NCBI GenBank assembly: GCA_035285595.1
Contig: JAYKGV010000008.1
Location: 1 to 17,040 of the forward strand
From: VGJW01 sp035285595
Lineage (GTDB): Bacteria > Cyanobacteriota > Sericytochromatia > S15B-MN24 > VGJW01
DNA: 17,040 nucleotides
Direction: 5' to 3'
Every line of letters begins with the position of its first letter. The stretch's first letter is position 1. Made by a program: the position numbers and the translations under genes. This document shows positions 8,071 through 14,824 of this stretch, one piece after another. The notes below the pieces were generated by a model. The model was not told the DNA's origin and did not search any database. It was given only the letters and a program-made list of their open reading frames with translations.

Positions 8071-8782
8071 CGGCCACCGGCCGGAAGGTCCTGATGTCCA
8101 TCCGGACCACCACTTCACGCGCATCGCTCATGTCGATGGATCGAGCGAAACCCGTCCGCGTGTCGATGCGAACCCTCATGGAAAGACATCCCGGCAACAG
8201 ATGGGGGCCGCGGACCTCGAGAAAGCCGAACCCTCCCTGCTCGCCCAGGAAGCGGGTCTGGGCCTGAGGATGACTGAGCATGGACAGCAGGCTCTGCAGG
8301 TCGGTCTGGGCCAGGGTGTAGCCACGGATGGACACCACCCGCTTGTCCGTCATCGACAGGTCGATGGGAATGGCTCCCAGAAGTCCCGCGGCGCGTACCT
8401 TGAGGGTGTTGCCGCCCTGCCAGAGCAGTTTGGTGCCCTTGGAGCCGCCTTCGAGGATGTGGATGCGCAGGAGCCGCGGCTGCTTGCCCCTCAGGTCGTA
8501 CAGGCCTCGGATTTCCTTGCTGCCTGACTTCTGGTAGAAGGCCAACTGGGCTTCGTAGGCTCGTACGGATTGATGAGCCTGCAGTACGCGTGCGACCCAC
8601 GCACGCGTGAGTTCCGGCTGTTGTGTGCCCTGATCGGGCAGGGGTAACGGCGCTAGCGTCGGGACCGGGGCAGGCCTGTTGGCCGGAGGCTGGCTGCCGC
8701 AACCTGCGAGGACCCACCCCACCAAGGCCGTGCCGACGGCCAGAAGGCGGTGGGCCGGGGAGAAGGAGCGGAAGGACATCAT
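8051..8782 (-). CDS. Lipoprotein, possibly LolA-like fold
   Basis: The 243-residue product begins with a short basic stretch and a hydrophobic segment ending in the lipobox LAGC (Cys28 if started at 8782, Cys27 at the second ATG 8779). It is therefore a lipoprotein tethered to a membrane. A Pro-rich linker follows, then about 180 residues with repeated strands (YEAQLAFYQKSGSKEIRGLYDLR, LLRIHILEGGSKGTKLLWQGGNTLKV). These resemble LolA/DUF1571-type proteins that hold lipids or lipoproteins in a half-barrel; that match is by eye. A late DMSDAREVVVRMDIRTFRPVADVSLDI segment fits the same pattern. No convincing ribosome binding site precedes the paired ATGs. The 3' end overlaps the MBL-fold gene, so the two are probably co-translated. 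Confidence 0.78.
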   Translation of the reverse strand: MMSFRSFSPAHRLLAVGTALVGWVLAGCGSQPPANRPAPVPTLAPLPLPDQGTQQPELTRAWVARVLQAHQSVRAYEAQLAFYQKSGSKEIRGLYDLRGKQPRLLRIHILEGGSKGTKLLWQGGNTLKVRAAGLLGAIPIDLSMTDKRVVSIRGYTLAQTDLQSLLSMLSHPQAQTRFLGEQGGFGFLEVRGPHLLPGCLSMRVRIDTRTGFARSIDMSDAREVVVRMDIRTFRPVADVSLDI

Positions 8783-8991
8783 GGGTGTTAACGGACCGTT
8801 TGCCGATCGCAAACCTTACCTTAGCAGAACTCCGCACTGCGGTGAAGGGGCTTCTTGAACGTTTCCCGGTGCGGATCGCAGGTTTTTTCGGCATCGCGTC
8901 TCCGGTTTTTTAAACGATTATTTCCTTAATTTTGGTCTTTCTTTAGGTCTGTGGTGCGCACCTTGCGGTTGTCGAGGTCGACAATCCACCC
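8783..8991. promoter_or_regulatory. Divergent intergenic region with two palindromes
   Basis: These 209 bp separate the lipoprotein gene (-) from the Gly-zipper gene (+). The centre is markedly AT-rich (about 8880-8945) in an otherwise GC-rich window, including TTTTTTAAA at 8906-8914, so promoters are likely here. Two inverted repeats lie close to the plus-strand gene: GGTGCGCACC at 8953-8962, and TTGTCGA-GG-TCGACAA at 8969-8984, ending 7 bp before the ATG. They look like operator sites. No exact -35/-10 pair is assigned. Confidence 0.45.
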
Positions 8992-9678
8992 ATGAACATC
9001 CAAGGTCTGGCCTCAGGCGTGCTGCGTGCCCTGGGGCCTGCAAGCACCTTTGCTCCCCCGTCGCGCGCCACGGCAACGTCCACCGCTACGTCCACGATGC
9101 GGCAGGATCGCCTCTCGCTGTCGACGCGCGTGCAGCCCCAGGTTCAGCCCGGGCCGCGTCGCCTCAAGGAATGGGAGGACCTTGCCCAGGTGGTTACGGT
9201 GGTTCTGGGTACCCCGATGTTGGCGGCAGGGGGCGCCTTGATCGGCGGACTCTTCGGAGGTCCGCCGGGCGCCGCATTGGGGGCTGTCATCGGGGGGACA
9301 CTGCCGGGTGCGGGTTTTGGCATCTATGACATCCTCCAGAACATCGTCGACCGGGCTCGTGGCGACGTCTCGGACTGGCGACAGGCCAAGCTGGGTGGGG
9401 TACTGCTGTTGCTCGGGCCGGGGCCCGTCCTTCTCGGGGCCGGCATCGGGACCGCGGTCGGAGGACCGATCGGTACCGCCATCGGGGCGGTGCTGGGTGG
9501 CGGTGTCTATATCGGGTCGATCCTCCTGGGTACTCTGGTCGGCCGTTTGCGCGGACCTATCGGCAACACGCCGGATAATGCCCCGGAAACTCCACCCCCC
9601 GATCCGGGGCCGGATCAGCCGCAGCCCGATCCCGGGCCGACACCGCCCGTGACGGCGCCCACCCCTCCAACGGCCTGA
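8992..9678 (+). CDS. Hypothetical Gly-zipper membrane protein with Pro-rich C-terminus
   Basis: The 228-residue protein is not recognised. It has a Ser/Thr/Ala-rich N-terminus of about 55 residues without a signal peptide. Two long glycine-rich hydrophobic segments follow, at about 66-108 (VLGTPMLAAGGALIGGLFGG...) and 133-186 (LGGVLLLLGPGPVLLGAGIG...). They have GxxxG spacing typical of Gly-zippers, which pack tightly in membranes. The last 40 residues are Pro/Asp repeats (PDPGPDQPQPDPGPTPP), a flexible tail. A short charged linker (QNIVDRARGDVSDWRQAK) separates the hydrophobic parts. No Shine-Dalgarno sequence precedes ATG 8992; translation may be leaderless or the start may be regulated. 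It stands alone, and its 3' end faces the FrnE-like gene 10 bp away. Confidence 0.75.
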   Translation: MNIQGLASGVLRALGPASTFAPPSRATATSTATSTMRQDRLSLSTRVQPQVQPGPRRLKEWEDLAQVVTVVLGTPMLAAGGALIGGLFGGPPGAALGAVIGGTLPGAGFGIYDILQNIVDRARGDVSDWRQAKLGGVLLLLGPGPVLLGAGIGTAVGGPIGTAIGAVLGGGVYIGSILLGTLVGRLRGPIGNTPDNAPETPPPDPGPDQPQPDPGPTPPVTAPTPPTA

Positions 9679-9688
9679 AGCCTCGGCC

Positions 9689-10294
9689 TCAGGAGCGGGG
9701 AGACACTCCCTGCAGTTCCATGGCCTTGGCAAAGACCGACCACGGCTGGGCACCGGCAAGCGCCCTGCCGTCGGGGAAAACAAATGTTGGGACGGCTGTG
9801 ATGCCCAGTTCCCGGGCCCGGACGAGGCTTTCGCTGACTTCACGGGTGAACGACCGTTGTTCGAGGTCTCTGCGCAGGGCTACGGGATCGAGGCCCGTGG
9901 CCTCGCCGATTTCGACCAGAGTCTCGCGGTCGCCCAGGTTGCGTCCCCCCGCGAAGTAGGCCTTCAAAGCCGTCTGGTGGAAGGCATCTCCGTACCCGTG
10001 GGATTCGGCATGGGCTGCGGCTTCATGCGCCAGCAGTGTATTGGGAACGAGAGCGGGCGGGGCGTAGGGCATGCCCAGGGCCGTCGTGGCTTCCTGAAGG
10101 CGGGCCTTGGCCTGGGCCAGGTAGGCGGGAGGCAACATCTGTTCCAGCGGAACACCCGCTTCCGGGGTGTCCGGACGCAGCAGGAAGGGGTGCCACCTGA
10201 GCGTCACCGGGTAGCGTTCGACGAGCCGGGTCAGCCGATCCAGGCTGACATAGCACCACGGTCAGACGAAGTCCGACCAAACCTCGAGAATCAT
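9689..10294 (-). CDS. FrnE-type DsbA family oxidoreductase, predicted selenoprotein (UPWC active site)
   Basis: Read from ATG 10294, the frame begins MILEVWSDFV, then TGA at 10264-10262, then PWCYVSLDRL, and runs on to TGA at 9689 (201 residues counting the recoded one). FrnE proteins (DsbA superfamily, thioredoxin fold with an alpha-helical insert) begin WSDxVCPWCYxG, so the TGA falls exactly on the first, nucleophilic cysteine (position 11). Downstream, HPFLLRPDTPEAGV, a helical insert, the cis-Pro loop GITAVPTFVF and the final ALAGAQPWSVFAKAM are all family-typical and undamaged. I infer selenocysteine: a SECIS-like hairpin lies at 10249-10230. A start after the TGA (GTG 10207) would lose the first beta strand and the active site. 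The alternative is a recent nonsense mutation or base error. It diverges from the two-component operon. The protein would carry out thiol-disulfide exchange; no signal peptide, so cytoplasmic. Confidence 0.8.
10230..10249 (-). promoter_or_regulatory. Candidate bacterial SECIS hairpin
   Basis: On the minus-strand mRNA a perfect 7-bp stem GTCAGCC/GGCTGAC closes a 6-nt loop TGGATC. The stem starts 12 nt after the in-frame TGA (10264-10262), which puts 19 nt between the TGA and the loop. The loop has G in its second position. Published models of bacterial SECIS elements ask for a short stem-loop within the first tens of bases after UGA and a G at the start of the loop; this fits. The hairpin lies within coding sequence, as bacterial SECIS elements do. 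Confidence 0.65.
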
Positions 10295-10368
10295 GGGGAC
10301 TGGTATACCGCGCCTTGCAACGACCGTGCAACATGTCCAGACGATCCTGTGGTCGGGGGGGAAGGTCC
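10295..10368. promoter_or_regulatory. Divergent regulatory region with 11-bp-spaced direct repeats
   Basis: The 74 bp between the FrnE-like gene (-) and the response regulator (+) hold TTGCAAC at 10315-10321 and GTGCAAC at 10326-10332. The shared TGCAAC units are 11 bp apart, so they lie on the same face of the helix. OmpR/PhoB-type regulators bind such direct repeats in tandem. They may therefore be an autoregulatory site of the adjacent operon. Near the plus-strand start, GGGGGGGAAGG gives a ribosome binding site for ATG 10369. Confidence 0.4.
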
Positions 10369-11046
10369 ATGCGGCGTCTGTGGGTGGTCGATGATGACCC
10401 CGATCTGGCGGGCCTGCTGTCGACCTTCCTCGAGCGGCACGGATACGTTGTAGAGATTCGAGGCAGCGGCGAGGGCTTGGAGGATGCCGTGGCCGCGGGG
10501 CCCGATGGGCCCGACATGGTCTTGCTGGACGTGATGTTGCCGGGACGTGACGGCTTCGCGTTGTGTCGGGCCTTGAGGGAACGGGGGCTCGGTGTGCCGA
10601 TCCTGATGTTGACGGGGCGGGGGGACGATACCGACCGGATCAAAGGCCTGCGTCTCGGTGCCGACGACTACCTGCCCAAACCCTTCAACCCGCAGGAATT
10701 GCTGGCCCGGATCGAGGCCGTGCTGCGACGAACGACGTCGCCTGTCCCCGAACCGTCCCGAGGGGATCGCTACGATGCCGATGAGCGGACCTTATGGCTG
10801 GGGGGCGAGGGCCATGCCCTGACCCCTACCGAGGCGCGGATGATCGAGGTCATGACAGCCTCCCCCGGACGAACCTTCACACGGGATCAGTTGCTCGATG
10901 CTCTGGACGTGGCAGGTGCCCACGAAAGTTTCGATCGGGCCATCGATGTCCAGGTCAGCCGCCTCAGGGCCAAGATCGAGAAGGATCCCCGGCGTCCGCA
11001 GCATCTGCACACGGTCCGAGGCCTGGGCTACAGGTTCGTCTGGTGA
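10369..11046 (+). CDS. OmpR-family response regulator
   Basis: The 225-residue protein has a receiver domain and a winged-helix DNA-binding domain. The acidic pocket is VVDDDPD (Asp8-Asp10), the phosphoacceptor is Asp54 in VLLDVMLPG, Thr82 lies in MLTGRGDD, and Lys104 in YLPKPF. All are intact. The C-terminal half (about 126-225) has LTPTEARMIEVMTASPGRTFTRDQLLDAL, VQVSRLRAKIEKDPRRPQHLHTVRGLGYRFVW, the PhoB/OmpR effector type. The start at 10369 follows a G-rich ribosome binding site; an upstream ATG (10315) would add a non-homologous basic extension. It overlaps the kinase gene by four bases (GTGA), so the two form one operon. It should be phosphorylated by that kinase and act as a transcription factor; targets are unknown. 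Confidence 0.95.
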   Translation: MRRLWVVDDDPDLAGLLSTFLERHGYVVEIRGSGEGLEDAVAAGPDGPDMVLLDVMLPGRDGFALCRALRERGLGVPILMLTGRGDDTDRIKGLRLGADDYLPKPFNPQELLARIEAVLRRTTSPVPEPSRGDRYDADERTLWLGGEGHALTPTEARMIEVMTASPGRTFTRDQLLDALDVAGAHESFDRAIDVQVSRLRAKIEKDPRRPQHLHTVRGLGYRFVW

Positions 11047-12443
11047 TCCGATCGGTTGTCCTGCGGTTGTATGGTGTCGTCGCCACGGCACTTTTGTTGC
11101 TGGTCGCCGTGGTGCTGGGTCTGGTGAGTTGGTCGGTGCGAAAGGACGAGGCCAGCCTTCGGGCCATGGACCAGATGATGCTGGCCCAGGGGCGCTGGGT
11201 GTCCGAGCGTTTGCTGGCAGAGGGCGGAGCTTTGGGGCTTCCCGCTCATGCCGTCGTCGAACGGGCGCGTGACGAGATGGGCATGGGCATCGACGTCCTG
11301 CCGTGGGCAGCGGCACCCGAGGCGCTGCGGTCGGCCCGTTCCGAGGTCGCCATCGATGGCGAGGGACGTTTGCCCGGCCTCGACTGGCTCAGGCCCCTGT
11401 CACGCTTACCCGTCGTCGAGCGTAACGACAGCCGCTGGCCCGTGGCTCCCGGTCCCGGGGGCATCGAGGTCAAGGGGCCTGGCTACTGGGTGCGATTGGG
11501 CACCCCGGAGCGCCCGCTGGGCGCGGCTCATGTCATCGTGCCCGCGCCCGTCCCGGAGGCCCCGCCGATGGTGCGCTACCCTTGGGCCGGGCCGGTCGTG
11601 CTGGGGCTCATCTTGATTCCCCCCCTCTGGTTGTGGGTGGTGGTGCCATTGCGACGCATCCAGGCCCGGGCCCAGCAACTGGCGCTCGGGGATCTGGAAA
11701 CCCCCGTTCCGCGGACCCGCTGGGATGAGTTCGGGGATCTCGAAGAGACCCTCGAGGGCATGCGGGCCCGCCTCGCCGATCTGATCGCCAGCAAGGATCG
11801 GTTGCTGTCCGATGTCTCACATGAGCTAAGGGCTCCGCTGTCGCGCGCGTTCATCGCGATCTCGCTCGTTCAGCCCGATGCCGCTTCGGCACCTTATGTG
11901 GCCAGAGTTCGCCGGGATCTGGAGGCCATTGAACAGCTGGTGTCCGAGCTGCTCGAAGCCTCACGGGACCGTCGCCTTGCCGGAGAGGCCCTTGAAGAGG
12001 TGGACCTTGCGGACGTGGCCCGCGAGCTTGCCCGCGAGCGTGAGCTCATGCCCGCCGAGATGGGCGTGGCCTTCCGGATGGAACTGCAGCCGTGTCACGT
12101 GCGGGGCGACAGGCGCCTGCTGGCCCGAGCCATGAGGAACTTGCTGGACAATGCATGGCGGTACACTCCGCGGGGTGGGCGGATCTGCCTCGAAGTCACC
12201 GCGGAGGCAGGGGAAGGTCGCGTGCTCGTGGAGGACGACGGGCCGGGCATCTCGCCCGAACACCTCGACAAGGTCACGGACCCCTTCTACCGAGCCGACC
12301 CTTCCCGGGCACGCACCAGTGGGGGGATGGGCCTCGGGCTTGCCATCGTGAAGGGCATTGCCGGACGCCATGGGGGGCGTCTGGTTCTCGAGAGCCCTGC
12401 AACAGGCGGTACCCGAGCCAGCTTGAGGATTCCCCTCGCCTGA
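11043..12443 (+). CDS. Sensor histidine kinase (CpxA/RstB-like)
   Basis: The 466-residue kinase has a first membrane helix at about 10-30, a periplasmic sensing part of about 140 residues with no recognised domain, and a second helix at about 182-202. A HAMP-like linker follows (about 200-250, VPLRRIQARAQQLALGDLETPVP). The dimerisation/phosphoacceptor box is SDVSHELRAPL with His260. The ATP domain shows the N box RNLLDNAWRYTP (Asn366, Asn370), G1 EDDGPGI (397-403), F box DPFYRAD and G2 GGMGLGLAIVKGIAGRHGG. All are complete. The start is GTG at 11043, overlapping the regulator's stop (GTGA), with the regulator-first order usual for such pairs. Its 3' end is 3 bp from the convergent fabI. The signal sensed cannot be read from sequence. 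Confidence 0.95.
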   Translation: MIRSVVLRLYGVVATALLLLVAVVLGLVSWSVRKDEASLRAMDQMMLAQGRWVSERLLAEGGALGLPAHAVVERARDEMGMGIDVLPWAAAPEALRSARSEVAIDGEGRLPGLDWLRPLSRLPVVERNDSRWPVAPGPGGIEVKGPGYWVRLGTPERPLGAAHVIVPAPVPEAPPMVRYPWAGPVVLGLILIPPLWLWVVVPLRRIQARAQQLALGDLETPVPRTRWDEFGDLEETLEGMRARLADLIASKDRLLSDVSHELRAPLSRAFIAISLVQPDAASAPYVARVRRDLEAIEQLVSELLEASRDRRLAGEALEEVDLADVARELARERELMPAEMGVAFRMELQPCHVRGDRRLLARAMRNLLDNAWRYTPRGGRICLEVTAEAGEGRVLVEDDGPGISPEHLDKVTDPFYRADPSRARTSGGMGLGLAIVKGIAGRHGGRLVLESPATGGTRASLRIPLA

Positions 12444-12446
12444 CCG

Positions 12447-13340
12447 TCAGGGGGTCTCGGCCGCGAGCCCCATGACGTGGTAGCCACGGTCCACGTGCAG
12501 CACCGTGCCGGTGATTCCCGACGCCAGAGGACTGCAGAGAAAGGCTGCGGCGTGAGCAACTTCATCAGCGACGAGTGGACCTGGCAGGGGGGTGGTTCTC
12601 GCGGCAAGGTCGATCATGCGGTCGATGATGCCGATGGCCGAGGCCGCTCGGCTGGCCAGCGGCCCTGCCGAGATGGCATTGACGCGTAAGCCGTGGCGCC
12701 GCCCCAGATCCCACGCCAAGGTGCGGGTATCGCTTTCGAGGGCAGCCTTGGCTGAGGACATGCCCCCGCCATAACCGGGTACCGCTCGTTCTGCTGCCAG
12801 ATAAGAGAGGGTCAGGAGGCTGCCGCCGGCAGGCATCATGCTCCCGAGGATTCTTCCCATGGCGACAAAGGAGTAAGCGCTGACGCCCAGCGCCGTCAGG
12901 TAGCCCTGGCGGCTGGTGTCCACCAAGGCGTTTCGGACCTCAGGGCCATTGGCCAGCGCGTGGACCAGGATATCCGGCCCCAGTCCTTCATGCGCCGCGC
13001 TCCAGGCCTTGGCCAAGCCATCCAGAGAGAAGTCTCCATGTTCTCGGTAACGACGATCCTCGCGGACGGTTTCCGGCACATCGTCCCAGTGGTCGTACGC
13101 GGCATCCAGAGGAAAGATGTGAGCGAATTCGAGCAGGCGACCGTCGGGCAACTGGCGTGAAGCGTCGAGTTTGCCGCGCTCGATGAGTTTTCGAAAAATG
13201 CCCAATGCCGGTGGCCAGGTGGCCACTGAAACCGTTGCCCCCGCCGAAGCCAGCGCACGCGCGATGGCGAATCCGTAGCCATGGTCATCGGCGACACCGG
13301 CCACCAAGGCGCGGCGCCCCCTTAGGTCGAGGGAAAGCAT
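12447..13340 (-). CDS. fabI: Enoyl-[acyl-carrier-protein] reductase, plant/Chlamydia type
   Basis: The 297-residue enzyme reduces trans-2-enoyl-ACP with NADH in the last step of each fatty acid elongation cycle. GVADDHGYGFAIARAL (15-30) is the cofactor loop. LANGPEVRNAL matches the chloroplast-type sequence. SYLAAERAVPGYGGGMSSAK holds Tyr180, Tyr190 and Lys198, the active-site residues. The Tyr-Lys spacing is one residue longer than in Escherichia coli FabI and equal to plants. The extra segment at about 45-105 (PPALGIFRKLIERGKLDASRQLPDG..., DVPETVREDRRY) is also diagnostic of the longer plant-type enzyme. The C-terminus (ADEVAHAAAFLCSPLASGITG, MGLA) is intact. An AGGATGCAGGG stretch precedes ATG 13340. 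It follows the VWD protein gene after 50 bp and may be co-transcribed. Such enzymes are generally triclosan targets. Confidence 0.95.
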   Translation of the reverse strand: MLSLDLRGRRALVAGVADDHGYGFAIARALASAGATVSVATWPPALGIFRKLIERGKLDASRQLPDGRLLEFAHIFPLDAAYDHWDDVPETVREDRRYREHGDFSLDGLAKAWSAAHEGLGPDILVHALANGPEVRNALVDTSRQGYLTALGVSAYSFVAMGRILGSMMPAGGSLLTLSYLAAERAVPGYGGGMSSAKAALESDTRTLAWDLGRRHGLRVNAISAGPLASRAASAIGIIDRMIDLAARTTPLPGPLVADEVAHAAAFLCSPLASGITGTVLHVDRGYHVMGLAAETP

Positions 13341-13390
13341 CCCTGCATCCTACGGGGGCGCCCGGTCGTGCGCCAGTGGGTGTGCCCGGC

Positions 13391-14824
13391 TCAGCCGGCC
13401 AGCTTTTCGCCGGGAGCGACCGCATTCGCCGGGGTTGTGGCCTTGGCGGCCGCCTTCGCCGGCAAGCGGGTCGCGGCATCGATGCGCGCCTTCTCTTCCT
13501 CGGCTTCCTTCTGCTTGCGGTTGCGATCGGCGATTTCGGTCTCCAGACCCCGGATTCTATCGAGCAGCCGCTCGTATCCCTGCATCCAGATGGTGTCGGC
13601 ACCCGAGATGCTCATCGGATTCGTCGCCGAGGCGGACTGCAACGAGTTGAAGCGGCTGGCCCCGGCAATCTTCTCCTCAAGGGCCGCGACCCGATCCGTG
13701 CCGGCCTTCTGTTCGGCTGCGAACTCGGACTTCATCACACCGTCCAGCTTCTCCATCTGGTTCAGGCCTTCGAGGCGCTTGTCGATCAGACCCTGACGCT
13801 CGTTGAGCTTGGCAATCTCGCCCTCGAGGGCCGCAATCTTGGACTTGGCTGCGTCATACTTGGCCAGCAGATCCTTGTCGGTCTCGGTGAGCTGCTCGGG
13901 GGGCTGACCCTTCAAGTACTCGGCCACACCGTCCTTGAGAGGCATGTTGCCGACGACCTCCAGACGCTCCTTGCCCTTGGCCTGCTCCTGATCATAGAGG
14001 GCCTTCTTCTCGGCTTCCAGATCCGTCCGCTCCTTGGCATAAGGACTCGCTTCGGCCTTGGCGGCCTTGACGATGTCCGAGGCCGAGTTCTTGAACATGT
14101 CCTTGGCCTGAGCCGTGTTCCAGGCGTTGTTGAACTCATCCACGGACTTGGCCATCGTGCCATCGGGCATCACGAGGTCGTTGTCGGGATTGGTGTCGGC
14201 ATCGAAGCGACCGAGTGCCCCCGTAACCTCACCATCCTCGCGCTGGGCGGACAGCTTGCCCGAGATGTCCATATAGCGGCCCTTGTCCTCGAAGCGGACG
14301 AGGTCGCCCTTGGGACCGGTGATTTCGTAGTTGGCCCCTTTGCGCTCGATCTTGCCACCCCCGGGCAGGTCCAGCGCCTTGTTGGCCTCGACCTTGATCT
14401 CTTTGTCGTTCAGGAACAACTTGTCGGCCTGTGAGTCATAGCGGACCACATTCTCTCCGACCCGCAGGGCCGCCCCCACGTTGAATGTCACCCCCAAGGC
14501 GCCCAAGCCTTCGACCTTCTGCTGGTTGCTCTGCAACTCCAGGTCGCCCTTGTCACTCTTGAACAGGCTCACGGTACCGATGTTCATGTTGTCCCATTTG
14601 CGACCATCGCCGGACACGAAGTGCGGGTCGCCCCAGCTGCGGAAGTCGAGGCCGGAAGCCTGGCCGCGCGCAGGGGTCTGAGCCGTGTCAAGCTGGGGGG
14701 CGTTCCCAGAACCGAAGTCGGCGGCAGGCGCCGTGTTGGCGGCCTGCACCGGGGCTGCCGCGGTGGTGGCGGCGGTCCTTGCGACAGGCGCGGTGGTTCC
14801 GACCCTGCTGGTGTTCTCGACCAT
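13391..14824 (-). CDS. VWD/DUF1521-like domain protein with GDPH self-cleavage motif and coiled coil
   Basis: The 477-residue protein has three parts. Residues 1-60 are Ala/Thr-rich and low in complexity, with no signal peptide. Residues 62-225 form a von Willebrand D-like domain: it opens with SWGDPHFVSGDGRKWD and closes with GALGRFDADTNPDNDLVMPDG, the usual VWD ending. The GDPH at 65-68 is the motif at which VWD proteins and the DUF1521 domain of the rhizobial effector NopE1 cut themselves between Asp and Pro. Residues 250-450 are Lys/Glu/Ala heptad-like helices (ERTDLEAEKKALYDQEQ, KSKIAALEGEIAKLNERQ, EKIAGA, RIRGLETEIADRNRKQKEAEEEKARI), a coiled coil. The start is set at ATG 14824 because AAGGGGAG ends 9 nt before it; ATG 14833 would sit directly on that site. 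The role is unknown; surface or secreted structural protein is an inference. Gene lies upstream of fabI. Confidence 0.8.
   Translation of the reverse strand: MVENTSRVGTTAPVARTAATTAAAPVQAANTAPAADFGSGNAPQLDTAQTPARGQASGLDFRSWGDPHFVSGDGRKWDNMNIGTVSLFKSDKGDLELQSNQQKVEGLGALGVTFNVGAALRVGENVVRYDSQADKLFLNDKEIKVEANKALDLPGGGKIERKGANYEITGPKGDLVRFEDKGRYMDISGKLSAQREDGEVTGALGRFDADTNPDNDLVMPDGTMAKSVDEFNNAWNTAQAKDMFKNSASDIVKAAKAEASPYAKERTDLEAEKKALYDQEQAKGKERLEVVGNMPLKDGVAEYLKGQPPEQLTETDKDLLAKYDAAKSKIAALEGEIAKLNERQGLIDKRLEGLNQMEKLDGVMKSEFAAEQKAGTDRVAALEEKIAGASRFNSLQSASATNPMSISGADTIWMQGYERLLDRIRGLETEIADRNRKQKEAEEEKARIDAATRLPAKAAAKATTPANAVAPGEKLAG

Noticed and set aside
9689..10207. FrnE-like gene starting at GTG 10207 as a complete short protein
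   Set aside because: This start removes the first strand and the whole CPWC region, while the upstream frame encodes them perfectly apart from the TGA.
9689..10294. Genome-wide reassignment of TGA to Cys, Trp or Gly
   Set aside because: Fifteen genes in the window end at TGA at family-typical lengths, so TGA is the normal stop here.
10794..11042. N-terminal 83-codon extension of the histidine kinase
   Set aside because: It is a shadow of the response regulator; the GTG at 11043 gives the standard 4-bp overlap and begins the membrane helix.
13205..14434. Plus-strand frame of 409 codons rich in Leu and Gly
   Set aside because: Antisense to the coiled-coil region of the VWD protein; Lys/Glu/Leu codons read backwards give Leu-rich sequence. 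No ribosome binding site.
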